From Diphasiastrum complanatum (lineage: Eukaryota; Streptophyta; Lycopodiopsida; Lycopodiales; Lycopodiaceae): DNA of 64,000 nucleotides. Made by a program: the position numbers and the translations under genes. Shown here piece after piece: positions 46,564-59,000 of the stretch. Numbering within the stretch: the stretch's first letter is position 1; each line of letters begins with the position of its first letter. Location: positions 72,024,357-72,088,356 of the forward strand of contig CM055097.1 in NCBI GenBank assembly GCA_029204225.1. Reading direction: 5' to 3'. The notes under the pieces were generated by a model. It ran no database searches and had not been told where the DNA came from. It saw nothing but the letters and a program-made list of their open reading frames with translations.

Positions 46564-49500
46564 ATGGCATCTATGGATTCCTATCTATTGGAATTTAGTG
46601 AGAGACTATCTACTTCCAATTATGCTATTTGGAAGTTGAGGATGGAGTCAATCCTGAAACTCCAAGATGTGATAGACATTGTATTTGGCATTGAGGAGGA
46701 GCCTCAAGTCCTTCAAGAAGTACAAAAGTATAAGAAGAGAGCTAGGATGGCTCTTCATTATATCAAAATGAATGTCTCCAATGAGATTTTGAGGGAGATT
46801 GGTGCACATCGGCCAAGGATGCTTGGGACACTCTCAAAATAATCTGTGAGGCCAAGAATATTTCAAGAATCCTCACTCTTAGAAACCAAATCTTCCAAGT
46901 TTTCAAAAGAGTGATGAGAGTGCCACTAATTATGTGTTGAGAGTGAAAGATACTCATAGGGAGCTTGCTTGCATCGGAGGATCTATAGATCAAAGTGAGC
47001 TAGTCCAAGTCATACTTAATGGCTTGAGAGATGAGTATGAGAACCTTGTCCAATCCTATGCCATCAAGGAGGATCTACTTATTTTGGAGGCTTTGCAATG
47101 AGTGCTAATGGCTGAAGAATCAAGGCATGAGAACAAGCTATTAAGGATGGAGAAGTTATCACTCAATCATAATGGTGATGGCAAAGCTCTTTTTGCCAAG
47201 CACAAAGGGAGGAGCAAAAAGCAACACAAAGCAAAGGATAAAAACCAAGATGGAGAGGAGGATGACACCTCTCATGCTTCTACCTTGAAGAAGAAGAATA
47301 ATAATATCAAATGCTTCTTTTGTGACAAGATGGGGCACTATGTTACAAATTGCTTCAAGAAGAAGAATCAATTTAAGCAAGCCACCCTTTCAAATGAGAA
47401 AGAAGACTCTATTGCAAGTGATAGAGAGGGATCTCTTATGGTCTCTAGTTTTTCATCTACACTTTTCAAGAAGGATGGATCTTGGTACATTGATAGTGAA
47501 GCATCTTCACCTATGTGTAGCTCCAAGGAGTCCTTCACATCTATTATGCCTTATGGAGGAGCTAAGAAGACTATCTATACAACAAATGACCAAGAATGCA
47601 AGATTGAAGGCATAGAGAGTATTCCTTTGAAGACTTCATCTTCTAAAATTCTTTTTCTCAACAAGGTTCTTCTTGTGCCTAATCTTACATAGAACCGCAT
47701 AAGTGTTGGCCAACTTATTAATGGAGGCCTTGATGTGAAATTCAATATTGATACTTGTATTATCAAGAGAAATGATGAGATCCTTGCACATGAATCAAGA
47801 TTTGGAGGCATATACAAGCTTGATCCAAGAGAGAGTTAATATTGCTTTTGAGACAAAGCTTTCCAAGGAGGAGTTATGGCATAAGAGATTGGGACATCCC
47901 AACTACAAATCTATACTTTCTACGTGCAAAGAAGCCAAGACTATTGGCTTACCAAAGAATCTTTTCAAGGAGATTAAGCCTTGTGAGGCTTGTGCTATTG
48001 CAAAATCACATAAGAAAGCATATCAAAGATCTTCCATCAAAAGCACTCATCCTTTGGAGTTGATACACTCGGATGTGCACTTCTCATCTTCTCAAATCTA
48101 GGGAGAAGCCACTTGCTTTGTGACTTTTATTGATGATTTCACAAGATTTACATGGCTATATCTTCTTACTTCTAAATCTTTGGTGTATGATCACTTCCTT
48201 ATATTCAAAGCATATGTTGAAAAGCAATTCTCATTCAAGATCAAGGCTTTGAGGTGTGATAGAGGAGGAGAGTATATCTCCAACAAATTTTATGACTATT
48301 GTGAGCAAGAAGGTCTAAAGAGGGAGTTCTCTTGTGCTTATTCACCATCTCAAAATGGAGTGGCCAAGATGAAGAATAGATCCTTATGTGAATGTGCAAA
48401 AGCCATAAGGATTAAAGCATCTTTTCCTAAAGACTTTTGGGGAGAAGCTATAAATTGTGCAAACTATCTTTGCAATAGGCTCCCACATCTTGCTCTTGGA
48501 GAAAGGACATCATATGAGATCTTATTTAAAAAGAAGCCTAAGGTTGATCACCTTAGAGTATTTGGCACTATTTGCTTTGCACATATTCCCTTGGAAACAA
48601 GGAAGAAGGATGATCCATGCTCTAACAAAGGGATCATGGTTGAATATTCATCCACCAAAAAGGCTTATAGAGTCTTTGTGCTCTCTACTTCTCAAGTGAT
48701 TGAAAGTAGAGATGTTATATTCCATGAAGATCAACATCCATCATTTGAAAGGGCCGAGATCAAGTCACCTCAAGATCCATCACCTATCATGCCTATTGAA
48801 CACCATCAATACTTGTTGGAGTCGAGATTTGAGGAGGAGTCTCCTCGGGTTTACACACCTAGGAAGACATCTAGAGAGAGATCCGAACCTAAGAGGATTT
48901 CTTATGATAACAAAGAAAAACTAGTGGAGCTTGATTCCACCAATTTGCATATTTCAGCCAAAGGATGTTGAAGAGACACTCAATACCAAGGAGTGGTATG
49001 ATGCCATGAAGCAAGAATATGAAGCCTTGATCATCAACAACACTTGGGAGCTTGTGGATCCTTCATCCAGCAAGCACATCATTGGATCCAAGTGGGTATT
49101 TCGAATCAAGTATAATCAAGATGGCACCATCAACAAGTACAAGGCAAGATTATGTGCCAAAGGACTTGCTCAAATCCATGGACTTGATTATGAGGAGACC
49201 TTTGCACCCGTGGCAAAAAAGATGGTGACAATAAGCTACTTATTTCAAGTGGAAGGTATTCCAATTAGATGTTTCCAATGCATTTTTCAATGGCTACCTT
49301 CAAGAGAAAATCTATATGGAGCAACCTTAAGGATTCATCAATGATGAATCAAAAGTGTATTTGCTTTTCAAGAGTCTTTATGGACTCAAGCAAGCACCAA
49401 GACATTGGAATGAGAGACTCAACTCTTTTCTTATCTCACTAGGATTCACTCTTAGTGACTATGATCCTTTCATGTATATAAAGTTTGTTGTTAGTGATAT

Positions 49501-49950
49501 TGTTATTCTTCTCATTTATGTAGATGACATTATCTTATGTATAGGTAGTAGTATCAAATTGGTTCAAGAAACCAAAATAGCACTTGGAAAAGAGTTTAAG
49601 ATGCAAGATCTAGGAGAGATCCATTACATATTAGGCCTAGAGATTGACTTTCATGATAATTATACTTTTATTTGTCAATCTTGGATCAAGAGGATTCTAT
49701 TGGAGTTAAAGTGCATAAAAAAGGAGGAGCTACCATTGCTATATTGTGATAATATCTCAGCCCAAGCACTTTCAAATAATCCAATTTTTCATGCAAGAAG
49801 CAAGCATATAAAAGTGGCACACCACTTTGTGCGACAAAAGCTTATTGAAAAGAGATCCATGTGGAGCATATTGATTCATCATCTTGTATTGCCGATCTAC
49901 TCACCAAGCCTCTACTCAAGAGTTCCTTCATCAAACATAGATCCAATATT
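46564..49950 (+). pseudogene. Copia B gag-pol, decayed
   Basis: Gag starts MASMDSYLLEFSERL (46564), with a frameshift near 46805 and a stop near 47100. The zinc knuckle CFFCDKMGHYVTNC is intact (47313). Protease reads WYIDSEASS (47484), with Gly of the DSG motif replaced by Glu. Integrase: LWHKRLGHPN, IHSDVH, a stop at 48100, CDRGGEY, then NGVAKMKNRS with lysine (48366-48368) for the catalytic glutamate. [31 protein letters not shown]. The frame then jumps from FICQS directly to WIKRILLELK and YCDNISAQALS, deleting the end of RT and most of RNase H (junction about 49682). The C-terminus FHARSKHIKVAHHFVRQKL is present. Inactive. Confidence 0.92.
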
Positions 49951-49961
49951 TTTAGGAGGAG

Positions 49962-50402
49962 TGTGAAAATCATAAAAAAGTTATCTATCATAGCTTTAGG
50001 GGTTTCTTGAAATTTTATGTCAAGCATCTTTGTGTAGAATTGTGATAGGACAAAAAGTTGGCATAGATGGCAAATTGGTCAAATCCACATGTAATGCCAC
50101 TATTGAGCCAAACTTGAGTTTTGTGGATTTTGCTTGTCTTACACTCTCTCTCTGCCCGAGGCCAAATTTGCTCTATTCTCTCTCTATCCGAGGAGAAGAG
50201 CTTCATTTTACTTAGTTTTTTCAAGGATCACTTTCTTACATGTGAAAGTACTTTGGTCATCAACACATGCATCTATCTTTACCTCTATGCCTTAGTTTTT
50301 TATCTAGATCTTGGAATTCAATCTAGTATTGATCAATAAGTGCATAAGCTTGCTTACGAGATCATTCACATACATTAGGGCATTCTCACACGTGTGAAAG
50401 TT
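49962..50402 (+). repeat. 3' LTR of copia B
   Basis: 441 bp, collinear with the 5' LTR except for the ~263-bp internal loss and an eroded end. It follows a purine tract. Confidence 0.88.
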
Positions 50403-50407
50403 CAACT

Positions 50408-51209
50408 TGCTTGCCTCGCCCAAAATTGTCTCATTAATGTTGACCATCTCCAAATTGCCCAAAATGTCTGTAGGCTAAAAAGGATATTCTGAAGCCGATG
50501 ACAATGTCAACGTTTAAAAATAATGACCTATACGTTTTTGCTTACCAAGCCACTCACCACTTTGTCGTCAAATTGGAAGCCAAGACGATTTCCATTTCCA
50601 AATTGCTTTTAAGCGCACTTCAACATGCTCCTTGAAAGGGACAAATCACTTTTAGCATCCATCGAGCACTTTATCCACTGCAAGTAAAGTCAAAGTGCCT
50701 TTCATTGGGATCAATTTCAATGGGTATAGCCCAAAATATGAGTTAAGAGGCCAAAATGCCTTGAATGATAGTTTCATAAAAGTCGGGACCCAAGTGAATA
50801 TAATTGGCTTTCTTGAACTTATCTCAATCTTTTACAGTGAGCCTTCTTCCAATTCCCCACCATTGAGGTCACCCCACCACAAGTAATGAACTGCTTCAAA
50901 CAATTCATCATTGGATGACAGCTACGAAAAAAGTCATATTTTCAATAGCTCAAAGCTCATATTTCAACGAGAATTCTCAATCGTAGCTACAATAGAAAAC
51001 TTTTCCATGCCTCTGAGCAATTTGACGAATCTTTAACCGTTCGATTTGGCATTCGAGAAAATGTGGCCTTGAAAAGGGCCCTATAAGGATTGCCACGTAG
51101 GATGACAATTTTTTGGCAATGTAAAATACTAAAATAATTTTTTTTTGTCTGTAGTCATGCCCACACAATCTTCGATGGTTAGCTATTATGTGCATAATAT
51201 AGTCTGTGA
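50408..51209. other. Gene-free interval
   Basis: No motif was recognised on either strand between copia B and the foldback element. Confidence 0.5.
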
Positions 51210-51624
51210 CTGAAAAAAAAATTCACAACTTTTGAACGACAACTCGGATTGAGACGATTACGATGCCATTAGAAAGCCCTCGACGAGAGCTTTTCAACGA
51301 CACCAACATGACCCAGTTCCGAGCTATGATGAAGAAGTTTTGGCCAATCAAAGTTTTGGTCGGGCGACACTTGGTCAACCCGATATCTCTTTCAAGCACA
51401 GTTGACCAGTTCGACTGGCCAAAACTGGTCAACTGCGCTTGAAAGAGATATCAGGTTGACCAAATGTTGACCGACCAAAACTTTGACTGGCCATAACTTC
51501 TTCACCGTAGTTCGGAACTGAGTCATGTTGGATGTCGTTGAAAAGCTTTCGTCGACGGCTTTCTAATGGCACCGTAATCGTCTCAATCCGAGTTGTTGTA
51601 TAAAAAGTACACTATTTTTTTTTG
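51210..51624. repeat. Long foldback (inverted repeat) element
   Basis: The left arm 51221-51411 and right arm 51423-51613 are reverse complements at roughly 90% by eye, around an 11-nt loop (51412-51422). Shared blocks include AACTCGGATTGAGACGATTA, CCATTAGAAAGCC, TTTTCAACGACA and TATCTCTTTCAAGC. A9 and T9 runs extend the symmetry outward. There are no long frames, clear target duplication or transposase. It could be a foldback or MITE-like transposon, or an inverted duplication able to make small RNAs. Confidence 0.88.
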
Positions 51625-51972
51625 TTGAGTTGCATACTATGCTACAGATAAAATGGCTTATTTACGGGCTGCGCCCGACACAAAATTACAGTTCTTTAAA
51701 AAACAAAAGAAAATATATTTGAAGGAGCTACGTTACGTAGATTTCAAATTTGTGTGTTTTGATTGGATCATGTGGAAGAAACTTTTGAGAAGAAAATAAA
51801 AAGTATCTTTTTGAAAGGCCCCTTTTGTGTTCAAATTTTCTCTAATGCTTACCATAACTTCCAAACGACCATCTTTGTCGTTTCCAAGCTAGCTTCTTCG
51901 TTCGCTCAAATCGACATAAATTTGATTTCAATTTTTTCACCTCATTCTTATTTGGTGATTACTATCATTCCG

Positions 51973-51984
51973 CTCTGATACCAA
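51973..51984 (-). other. Isolated copia-type PBS on the - strand
   Basis: GCTCTGATACCA on + is TGGTATCAGAGC on the - strand, so an LTR should lie at higher coordinates ending near 51985. That stretch (to about 52165) has a TATATAC site but no confirmed partner LTR. No copia coding follows on the - strand below 51973, so this is a solo or truncated remnant. Confidence 0.5.
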
Positions 51985-52063
51985 GATGACAACAACATAA
52001 TTGATCAACGCAATCACCACAACAATTCTACAAGCACTTCAAGACAAGAATCCACTTGATTGC

Positions 52064-52567
52064 TCACACAAAAAATTGTATATTCACACTGTATATAATA
52101 CAAGTACAAAAGAGGCTATGTAAATAGCAACTGAAGGGCTTAAGAAAGATCGGCCCACTGTCTAAAAGCAATAGAGAGAATGTAGTCGTCAAATATGGCA
52201 AGTAACCATCATAATGATACATGTTGATTATCGCCCTTTCAATTGGTTCATCAGGAGTATGGGAAGAAAGCTCAGTAAGAATGATCCCAATTTTTTTTTC
52301 AAGACAAGAAAAAACCTTTCTAATGTGTAAATTGAAGAATCTATCTTCTTCTTCAAACTTTTTAGCAAAACTAGACATATTACTATGCAAGGTTTCTACC
52401 ATACCCAAGGGATTTCTCTTTTTAACAAAGTCCATACAAATTATAACATAATCCAGAGTTTCCAACAAATCAATCAAACAGAGGACTTTATCATTAGGTC
52501 CGACAATATTACATGTAGCTTTGTTAGTATCAACAATGAAGTGATACATATTCACGATTTGTCTCAT
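52064..52567 (-). CDS. Unrecognised 167-codon open frame
   Basis: It starts at ATG 52567 (MRQIVNMYHFIV) with even composition for the first ~125 residues (VLCLIDLLETLDYVI, CMDFVKKRN, KKFEEEDRFFNL, FSCLEKKIGIILTELSSH), then runs through LTR-like sequence with a hydrophobic tail. I do not recognise a family. The first part could be an exon captured next to an LTR or a decayed element protein, and the tail is probably not real coding. No promoter or splice signal was assigned. Confidence 0.3.
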   Translation of the reverse strand: MRQIVNMYHFIVDTNKATCNIVGPNDKVLCLIDLLETLDYVIICMDFVKKRNPLGMVETLHSNMSSFAKKFEEEDRFFNLHIRKVFSCLEKKIGIILTELSSHTPDEPIERAIINMYHYDGYLPYLTTTFSLLLLDSGPIFLKPFSCYLHSLFCTCIIYSVNIQFFV

Positions 52568-52662
52568 ACAACAAATAAGAGGTTAGGTGTGGAAGAAGGG
52601 GCTCCCTATAACCCAAAGTGACAGTGTCCTGAAACCAACTTGAGGACTAAACAAAGTAAAAT

Positions 52663-53125
52663 TGTTACGTCCATGTCTTGCATATAGGATCCATCATAAT
52701 CCTAGACTTGGATACACGGTACTCTAATACATGAGATTGTTAGTTACGCCTCGTTATTCCGGACTAGGCCAAAAATGTAATTAATAGCTTTGTGAGGGCC
52801 TAGACACATTAGTGGAGCTAGTGCAAGGGTTAGGACGACTATATGCATGTGTAGAGTATCAATAGTTATGAAAAGTGCTTTTGGGATATTCTTGGCCTGC
52901 ATGGGCATATGCACAGATGAAACTTGAGTCCATATATCCCCTACCATTCCATTTGCTCGTTTTCATTACCAGTTCTCTCTCTGTACACGTCTCCTATCTC
53001 GTGGCTTGGGGTTGAAGCTATTGGAGATTGATCGGTGGCTTCTCGTTGGTTGGGTGGTTTTGCTCCACTGTATTCTCTTCATGTTTGTCTTGTAAGCATG
53101 ATCTTGAGGAGCTTTTCCTTTTACG
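52663..53125 (+). repeat. Ty3/gypsy LTR, 5' side of the 53-56 kb copy
   Basis: It starts TGTTACGTCC and is collinear with the - strand LTR at 1165-1686 (shared ATAATCCTAG, TTGGATACACGGTACTC, TTGTTAGTTACGCC, GGCTTGGGGTTGAAGCT). Similarity fades near 53125, taken as the approximate right edge. No tRNA primer site was recognised after it. Confidence 0.7.
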
Positions 53126-56068
53126 AAGATCAGAGAACTTGGAGTTGTGAAACTTTTCATCGGATCTTAGGTAGCAGATTTATTAGATTTCTCTTCCAAG
53201 TGGAGAACAAGCTTTCAAATGGGTGATTTCTCAATGGTTTCACTTGCATGTTGTTAAGATCCGTCTTTGTCAACTTTCTCCAAGGTTGTATGGAATGATG
53301 TCCATGATAGCCAATTTGTGACGGTTTTTCAAGGTTTTGCTTGTCTAGCTCAAAACTAATGGTAGATCTGAATTTCTAGCAAGTGTAATTTCATTTATAG
53401 ATTTATTAATTGTTGAGTTATTGATTCATACCAATAATTTTCAAAATTTACGGTTCTAGATTATGATTCTAGTCAAAAATTGCTTTCTTTTTAGAGTTTT
53501 TGACTAAATAAGGGCAGTAAAAATCATAATTTAGCAAGATCGAATCATTTGATGTCTGTACCTAAGTAATTTGAGTTGCATGTGAGTGGTATGTGGATGC
53601 AGGTGATAGAAATCGGCTTTATGTAATGGAAAAAAATAAAAAATATTCACCTTGGGACACACCTGTTCTTCTGAAAGCAAAGAAAGATGGAGGTTTTCGG
53701 ATGTGCATGGATTACAAAGGCTTAAACAAAGTGACTATAAAGAATATTCTCCGTTACCCAGGATGGATGACCTTGTAGATCACTTAGGTGGGACAAAATA
53801 TTTCACTAAGATTGCAATGTACCATCAGATAAGAATTAAGTTTGAGGATTTTTTAAAAGACTAGATTTCATACTAGATTTGGCAATTATGAGTTCTTGGT
53901 GTTGCCTTTTGGGTTAACGAAATATACCAACAAATGATGAATGATTTGTTTCATCCATATTTGGAAAATTTTATGGTAGTGTTTTTTGATAATATTCTCG
54001 TCTATAGTAAGACTCCTAGGAATACATAGAATACATTAGAACTGTCTTGATGAAACTCAAAGATGAGTTACTCTATGCTAAAGAATCAAAGTGTAAATTC
54101 TTTAAGCATGAGCTGGCTCGATCATAAGATCATTGCTTATGGGATCAAGATTGATGAAGATAAAATCAAAATAGTGGTTGATTGGCCGATTCCGCAAATT
54201 GTTAAGCAAGTTAAATCATTCTTTAGAATTTACGGTATTCTTTCAAAGATTTATTGAAGATTATGCTAAAGTAGCGACATCGCTCGATAATTTGACAAAA
54301 TGGATTCTTAACAAAAAGAAAAAAAGAAATTACCCTAGTCCACCTATTGTATGGAACAAGGAACTGAATCAAAGTTTTGAAAAACTTAAAATTTTGATTG
54401 TTTCGACTCCCATTCTACAAATTGTAGATCCAAATTCAGTTTATGTTGTGAGAACTAACGCAAGTCATATTGCAATCGGAGCAGTTCTATTACAAACCGA
54501 TAGGCCACTGGTGTTATAGTACACAAAAAAAATAAATTATTTGTAGTTATCCATGCACTTAAGACTTGGAGACACTACTTTTGTGATGGTAAGTTTATAA
54601 CGTATACAAATCACCAACCTCTTAAGTACTTTTGAAATTAGCATGATCTTCAAAATAGGAAAGCTCGATGGGTCGAATTGATGCAAGAATTCAATCATGA
54701 AATCCATCATATAAGAGACAATTCTAATCAAATTGTGGATGCTCTTAATCGGAGTGGTTAACTCAATGAATTGTCTTTCACCTAGATTTTTACAAATCTA
54801 TATCTTTCGATGAGAGAAAAATATAAAAACATTTTGGTCATATTTAAAACATTGTTCAAACCAAAAGAAATGAGGACAACGTTGATATGAGTTCATAGAG
54901 GTCTTAGTTCACAAAGAAAGATAAAAAATCGTGAAACAGTTTACCATTTGAGATGAATTACTATTTCATAATGAAAATATTTGTATACCAGAGGACGATG
55001 TACTCAAATGCAAAACTCTGTTTAGATGTCATGACATACCCTGTGTAGGACATCCCAGTATACATAGCACTCGACTTGGTTAGAAGAGAGTTTTATTGGC
55101 CAAAATTCAAGCCATATGTCGAGTCATACATGACTAAATGCAAGCCCTATCAACTAATTAAGGCTAAATGTCTAAAGGTTGGTGGTTTGTTGCATTCATT
55201 AAATATCTTTGATAAGAGACGAGAGAGTATATCGATGGACTTTGTAGTTGGACTTCAAAGACCCAAAGACAAAATGATTCTATTTAGGTTGTAGTGCATA
55301 GGTTAACTAAGTTAATTGCGTTCATACCATTTAAATCGATTATTAAGACTTCCGAATTAGCCCAAATCTTTGTTGAAAGATTATTTCTTTTGTATGGACT
55401 ATCGAGTGGCATTGTTAGTGATAGGTCACTTCTAGTAAGCAATATTCCATAAACTGAAAACTTCTCTTAGTCTTAGTTCTACTGATCATCCTGAATCAAA
55501 TGGCCACTCTTTTTAAATAATTATGTGTTGCTTAAATGTCATGACATACTCTATGTAGGACATCCCAATATACATAGCACTCTTGACTTGGTTACAAGAG
55601 AGTTTTATTGGCCAAAATTCAAGCCATATGTCGAGTCATACATGATTAAATGCAAGCCCTATCAACTAATTAAGGCTAAATGTCTTAAGGCTGGTGGTTT
55701 GTTGTATCCATTGGATATCTTTGATAAGAGATGAGAGAGTATATCGATGGACTTTGTAGTTGGACTTCAAAGACCCAATGACAAAATGATTCTATTTAGG
55801 TTGTAGTGCATAGGTTAACTAAGTTAATTGCGTTCATACCATTTAAATCAATTATTAAGACTTCCGAATTAGCCCAGATCTTTATTGAAAGTTTATTTTT
55901 GTTGTATGCACTATCAAGTGGCATTGTTAATGATAGAGATCCTAAGTTCACAGGTCACTTCTAGTCAGCAATATTCCATAAACTGAAAACTTCTCTTCGT
56001 TTTAGTTCTATTGATCATCCTGAATCAAATGGCCACTCTTTTTAGATGATTATGTATTGCTTAACTGA
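53126..56068 (+). pseudogene. Ty3/gypsy RT, RNase H and duplicated integrase, decayed
   Basis: A non-coding leader (53126-53590) is followed directly by [35 protein letters not shown], then frame changes, MNDLFHPYLENFMVVFFDNILVYS (the usual DD pair reads DN, near 53990), LDHKIIAYGIKIDEDKI. RNase H: NTDASHxAIGAVLLQ-like (NASHIAIGAVLLQTD, 54450), YTNHQPLKYF-like, and NSNQIVDALNRSG (54720). The integrase zinc segment CHDIPCVGHP (about 55030) and core pieces SISMDFVVGLQRP and AQIFVERLFLLYGL follow. A second copy of the integrase region begins at 55538. Gag and protease are absent, stops and frameshifts are many, and no 3' LTR is seen. Inactive. Confidence 0.9.
55027..56068 (+). repeat. Tandem duplication of the gypsy integrase region
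   Basis: Unit 1 (55027-55537) and unit 2 (55538-56068) both run from TGTCATGACATAC to TTATGTRTTGCTTAA with few differences. Unit 1 lacks about 17 bp around GATCCTAAGTTCACA. The junction GCTTAAATGTCATG fuses the end of unit 1 to the start of unit 2. Confidence 0.93.
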
Positions 56069-59000
56069 AAATGTTGCACTAAAAATAGCATTGCTCAAAG
56101 CTTTCTCAATATATGAATTATTGATTAGTATTAATGTTCCTCAAGTGGTGATCTATCACATTGAGAGAATGTTGCATGAAACCACATTTGTTCAACATGG
56201 CAGATTATAACAAGTCGAGAAAAAAACACATTGTTCTAAAAGATTTTGCAAGAGAAACACATTGTTCACAAAACTAGTCAAAATTGCTTGATGCTAGAAA
56301 TGGAGTATGATAATATTACTTGAAACTGTATTATGAATGTTGGTTCAAGGAAATTAGGAGTTATTTAAGTGAATGAAATGAGAATATGGTGGATATACAT
56401 TGATTGTACATTGTTGACCGAAAGAAATTCAATTATCAAATTCCAACCCAAACTTAGCTCAACTAAAAGAGTCAATCAATTGAAGTAGCAATATATTTTA
56501 TGCTAACTATCATGAGAGATAAATAATAATTTCAAGGTTTTTTGAATCTTTTCTCAATGCTTTCATAAAGGACGAAGTTCGTTGCATGAACCAGCTGAAA
56601 AATGAACAAAGCTATTGTGAACTTTTGAAAGTTTAATAATTTAGTAGAATACACAATTATGTAATGTAATAACAAAAAGGTCTATCATTGAGAGCAATTG
56701 TCTTAACCTCTATTAAAAGCTACGAGCTCATTGAAAGATGGAATAAAACTTAACGTTATTATAATAACTTCTTTCTAAGCACAAAGCAAAAATATCTTCA
56801 CATCCAATGACAAATATGCTTAGCTCTTTCTAGCATTTTTTTATATATATATAAATATGAACACATGTTAAATGTTTACAATATTCTCTAACTCAAATCA
56901 ACCCAAAATGACTCTCCTAGTCAAGGATGGTTAACAAAACTAGAATCAAGGCCAGCCTTGTAAAACGATAGCCAAATTCGAAGAACATGTGTCAAAAGAG
57001 AGCACAACATAAGACACCAACAGAAAGACATATGAGAGGAGAGCCTGATTCAACAATCGTTCTATTATGGCTCGGCCTAATGGCCACGCCATAATTTTAT
57101 CCAGCGTTAAAAGAACGACATAATTCATCGGTGGTTCTTTACATCAATTTTTGGAAGATATTAGCATACATTTATTGCGTTCGATAGGAATTCATTGACC
57201 AAAGAAACACTTGCCCTAAGTTATACGAGAAGCTCAACCCAATTCATGACATACATAATGTCTCTATATTTCATGGTCATGGACTATGGGCTGATTTGGA
57301 TGTGCCATGTGTCAACTTAGATGTGTCGAAGTTTAGAGGTGGAGGGAACATATGAATAAATTGGTTTTGATATAATGGATGGTAACATGGAGACTAACAT
57401 GATACTCTCCTCTACATTACTATGATGTACTTGAAACATATCGATAAAGTGAAGATTTTCATCTTGTTCTTGTCTATGACATTTGGTGTCAAAGCAATCT
57501 ATTTTCAAGCTAAGGTGGAAGAATTAGTGTTAGAATCTAGGATTGTGTGGAGGAAGAGCCATAGGTTCCTGAGAAGATTTGAACCTAATTTCAGCCTATC
57601 ATGAAGGTTTCAACCTACTTTCAAGAGTCTAAGCTTCAAGAATCAATGCATGATTCAATGAATAGAAGGGAAAGTGCTTGAATATTAGCTTGCTAGGAGG
57701 CACTTTGGCGTAACGGATTGGACCTCTAGGAGCAAATTGCAAATAGAATAGATCTGCAATACTTAGTTTACTATAAGCCAAATTGTACATAGAAAAGGGC
57801 CAACACTAGTAGTTCATTATTAGTTGGATTATGGTTCAAATAAGATTTGAGCAATTGATTGTGTTTAGCTAGTTCTTGGATTAGGAGCAAATAGATTGCT
57901 TGTATTCTCCTAAGAATTCCAATGTTGAGGTGAAATTGCATAAAATTACTTCTATTATCTGTGGATGCTACTAATGATTCAATTGTTAAGAGGATAAATG
58001 TACATTCACCAAGGTTGATGTGATGGAGACTATGTTAAATCAAATCCTAAAGCAACTGGTTCTCCGGCAAAACCAGCAATGCATCAGTAGTTTTCAAGGA
58101 CTTGAAGGTACTAAAATTTACAAAGGTGACTACAGCTAGTGTGGTAGCCCAATATTATTGTTTTCAAATCTTTTCTTCAAACTTTAAGCTGATTTTATGC
58201 TATTATTGTTGTGGAGTTCTTTATGTGGCATTAATGGCTTCATGTCATACAATGACAATAACATCAAAATATGCCAAATTCAAATTTGAGCAATTGAGTT
58301 TGGAGAGTCGAACCATCTCATCAAGTGAAAGGAGTCAAAGATTATCGAGGCATGAATTGTGGATTAATTGCAAACCCTAATCTAAAGAGTTATCTTGAGA
58401 CTATAACCCAAGAGTGGACTTCAAATCTAAGACTCTGACCAACCTGAGATTGAACCTACGGCTCATAACAAAGCTAAGGTTGTGCCTTACCTGAAAGAGC
58501 CTGCCCAATGTCAAATTTTGGAGGGTCGCAAAGCTCAAGCGAAGGACTCAAGATTGAGGCTAGGAGCCAAGCATGCCATAGAAGGGGACAAGAGATGTTC
58601 ATGTTAAATGTTAGAGCCTTCCTTGCCATCAATTGCAGCAGACCTATTGAAGCCATGATTGAAAACATTCAACACAATCAGTACTCATTTGACCTTTGTC
58701 GATAGTCTTTCTACCATTGAACTTCTTCGATAATGGTCGACATTTCCAAACTGTCAAAACCTATTGAAGTCAAGCGAACGGTTATCCTCGATTCTTCAGT
58801 AATTATTGTCTTGGAACAGAATTTTGATGCCCCATTGCCAAACCATCAAAATATACATTAGGGTTATGAGGCACACATAAGGATGACCTAGAGGATGCCT
58901 TTTCATCCATACCAGAAGAATGACTTTAGCATGTAATATCTTCGTAAACGACTTCCATTTGACCAAGGTTGTGCACCTACAATGATGATTGTTTTATATA

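Noticed and set aside
51665-51677. CGGGCTGCGCCCG palindrome as a terminator or binding site
   Set aside because: A single short GC palindrome without context in a eukaryotic intergenic region; no support for a function.
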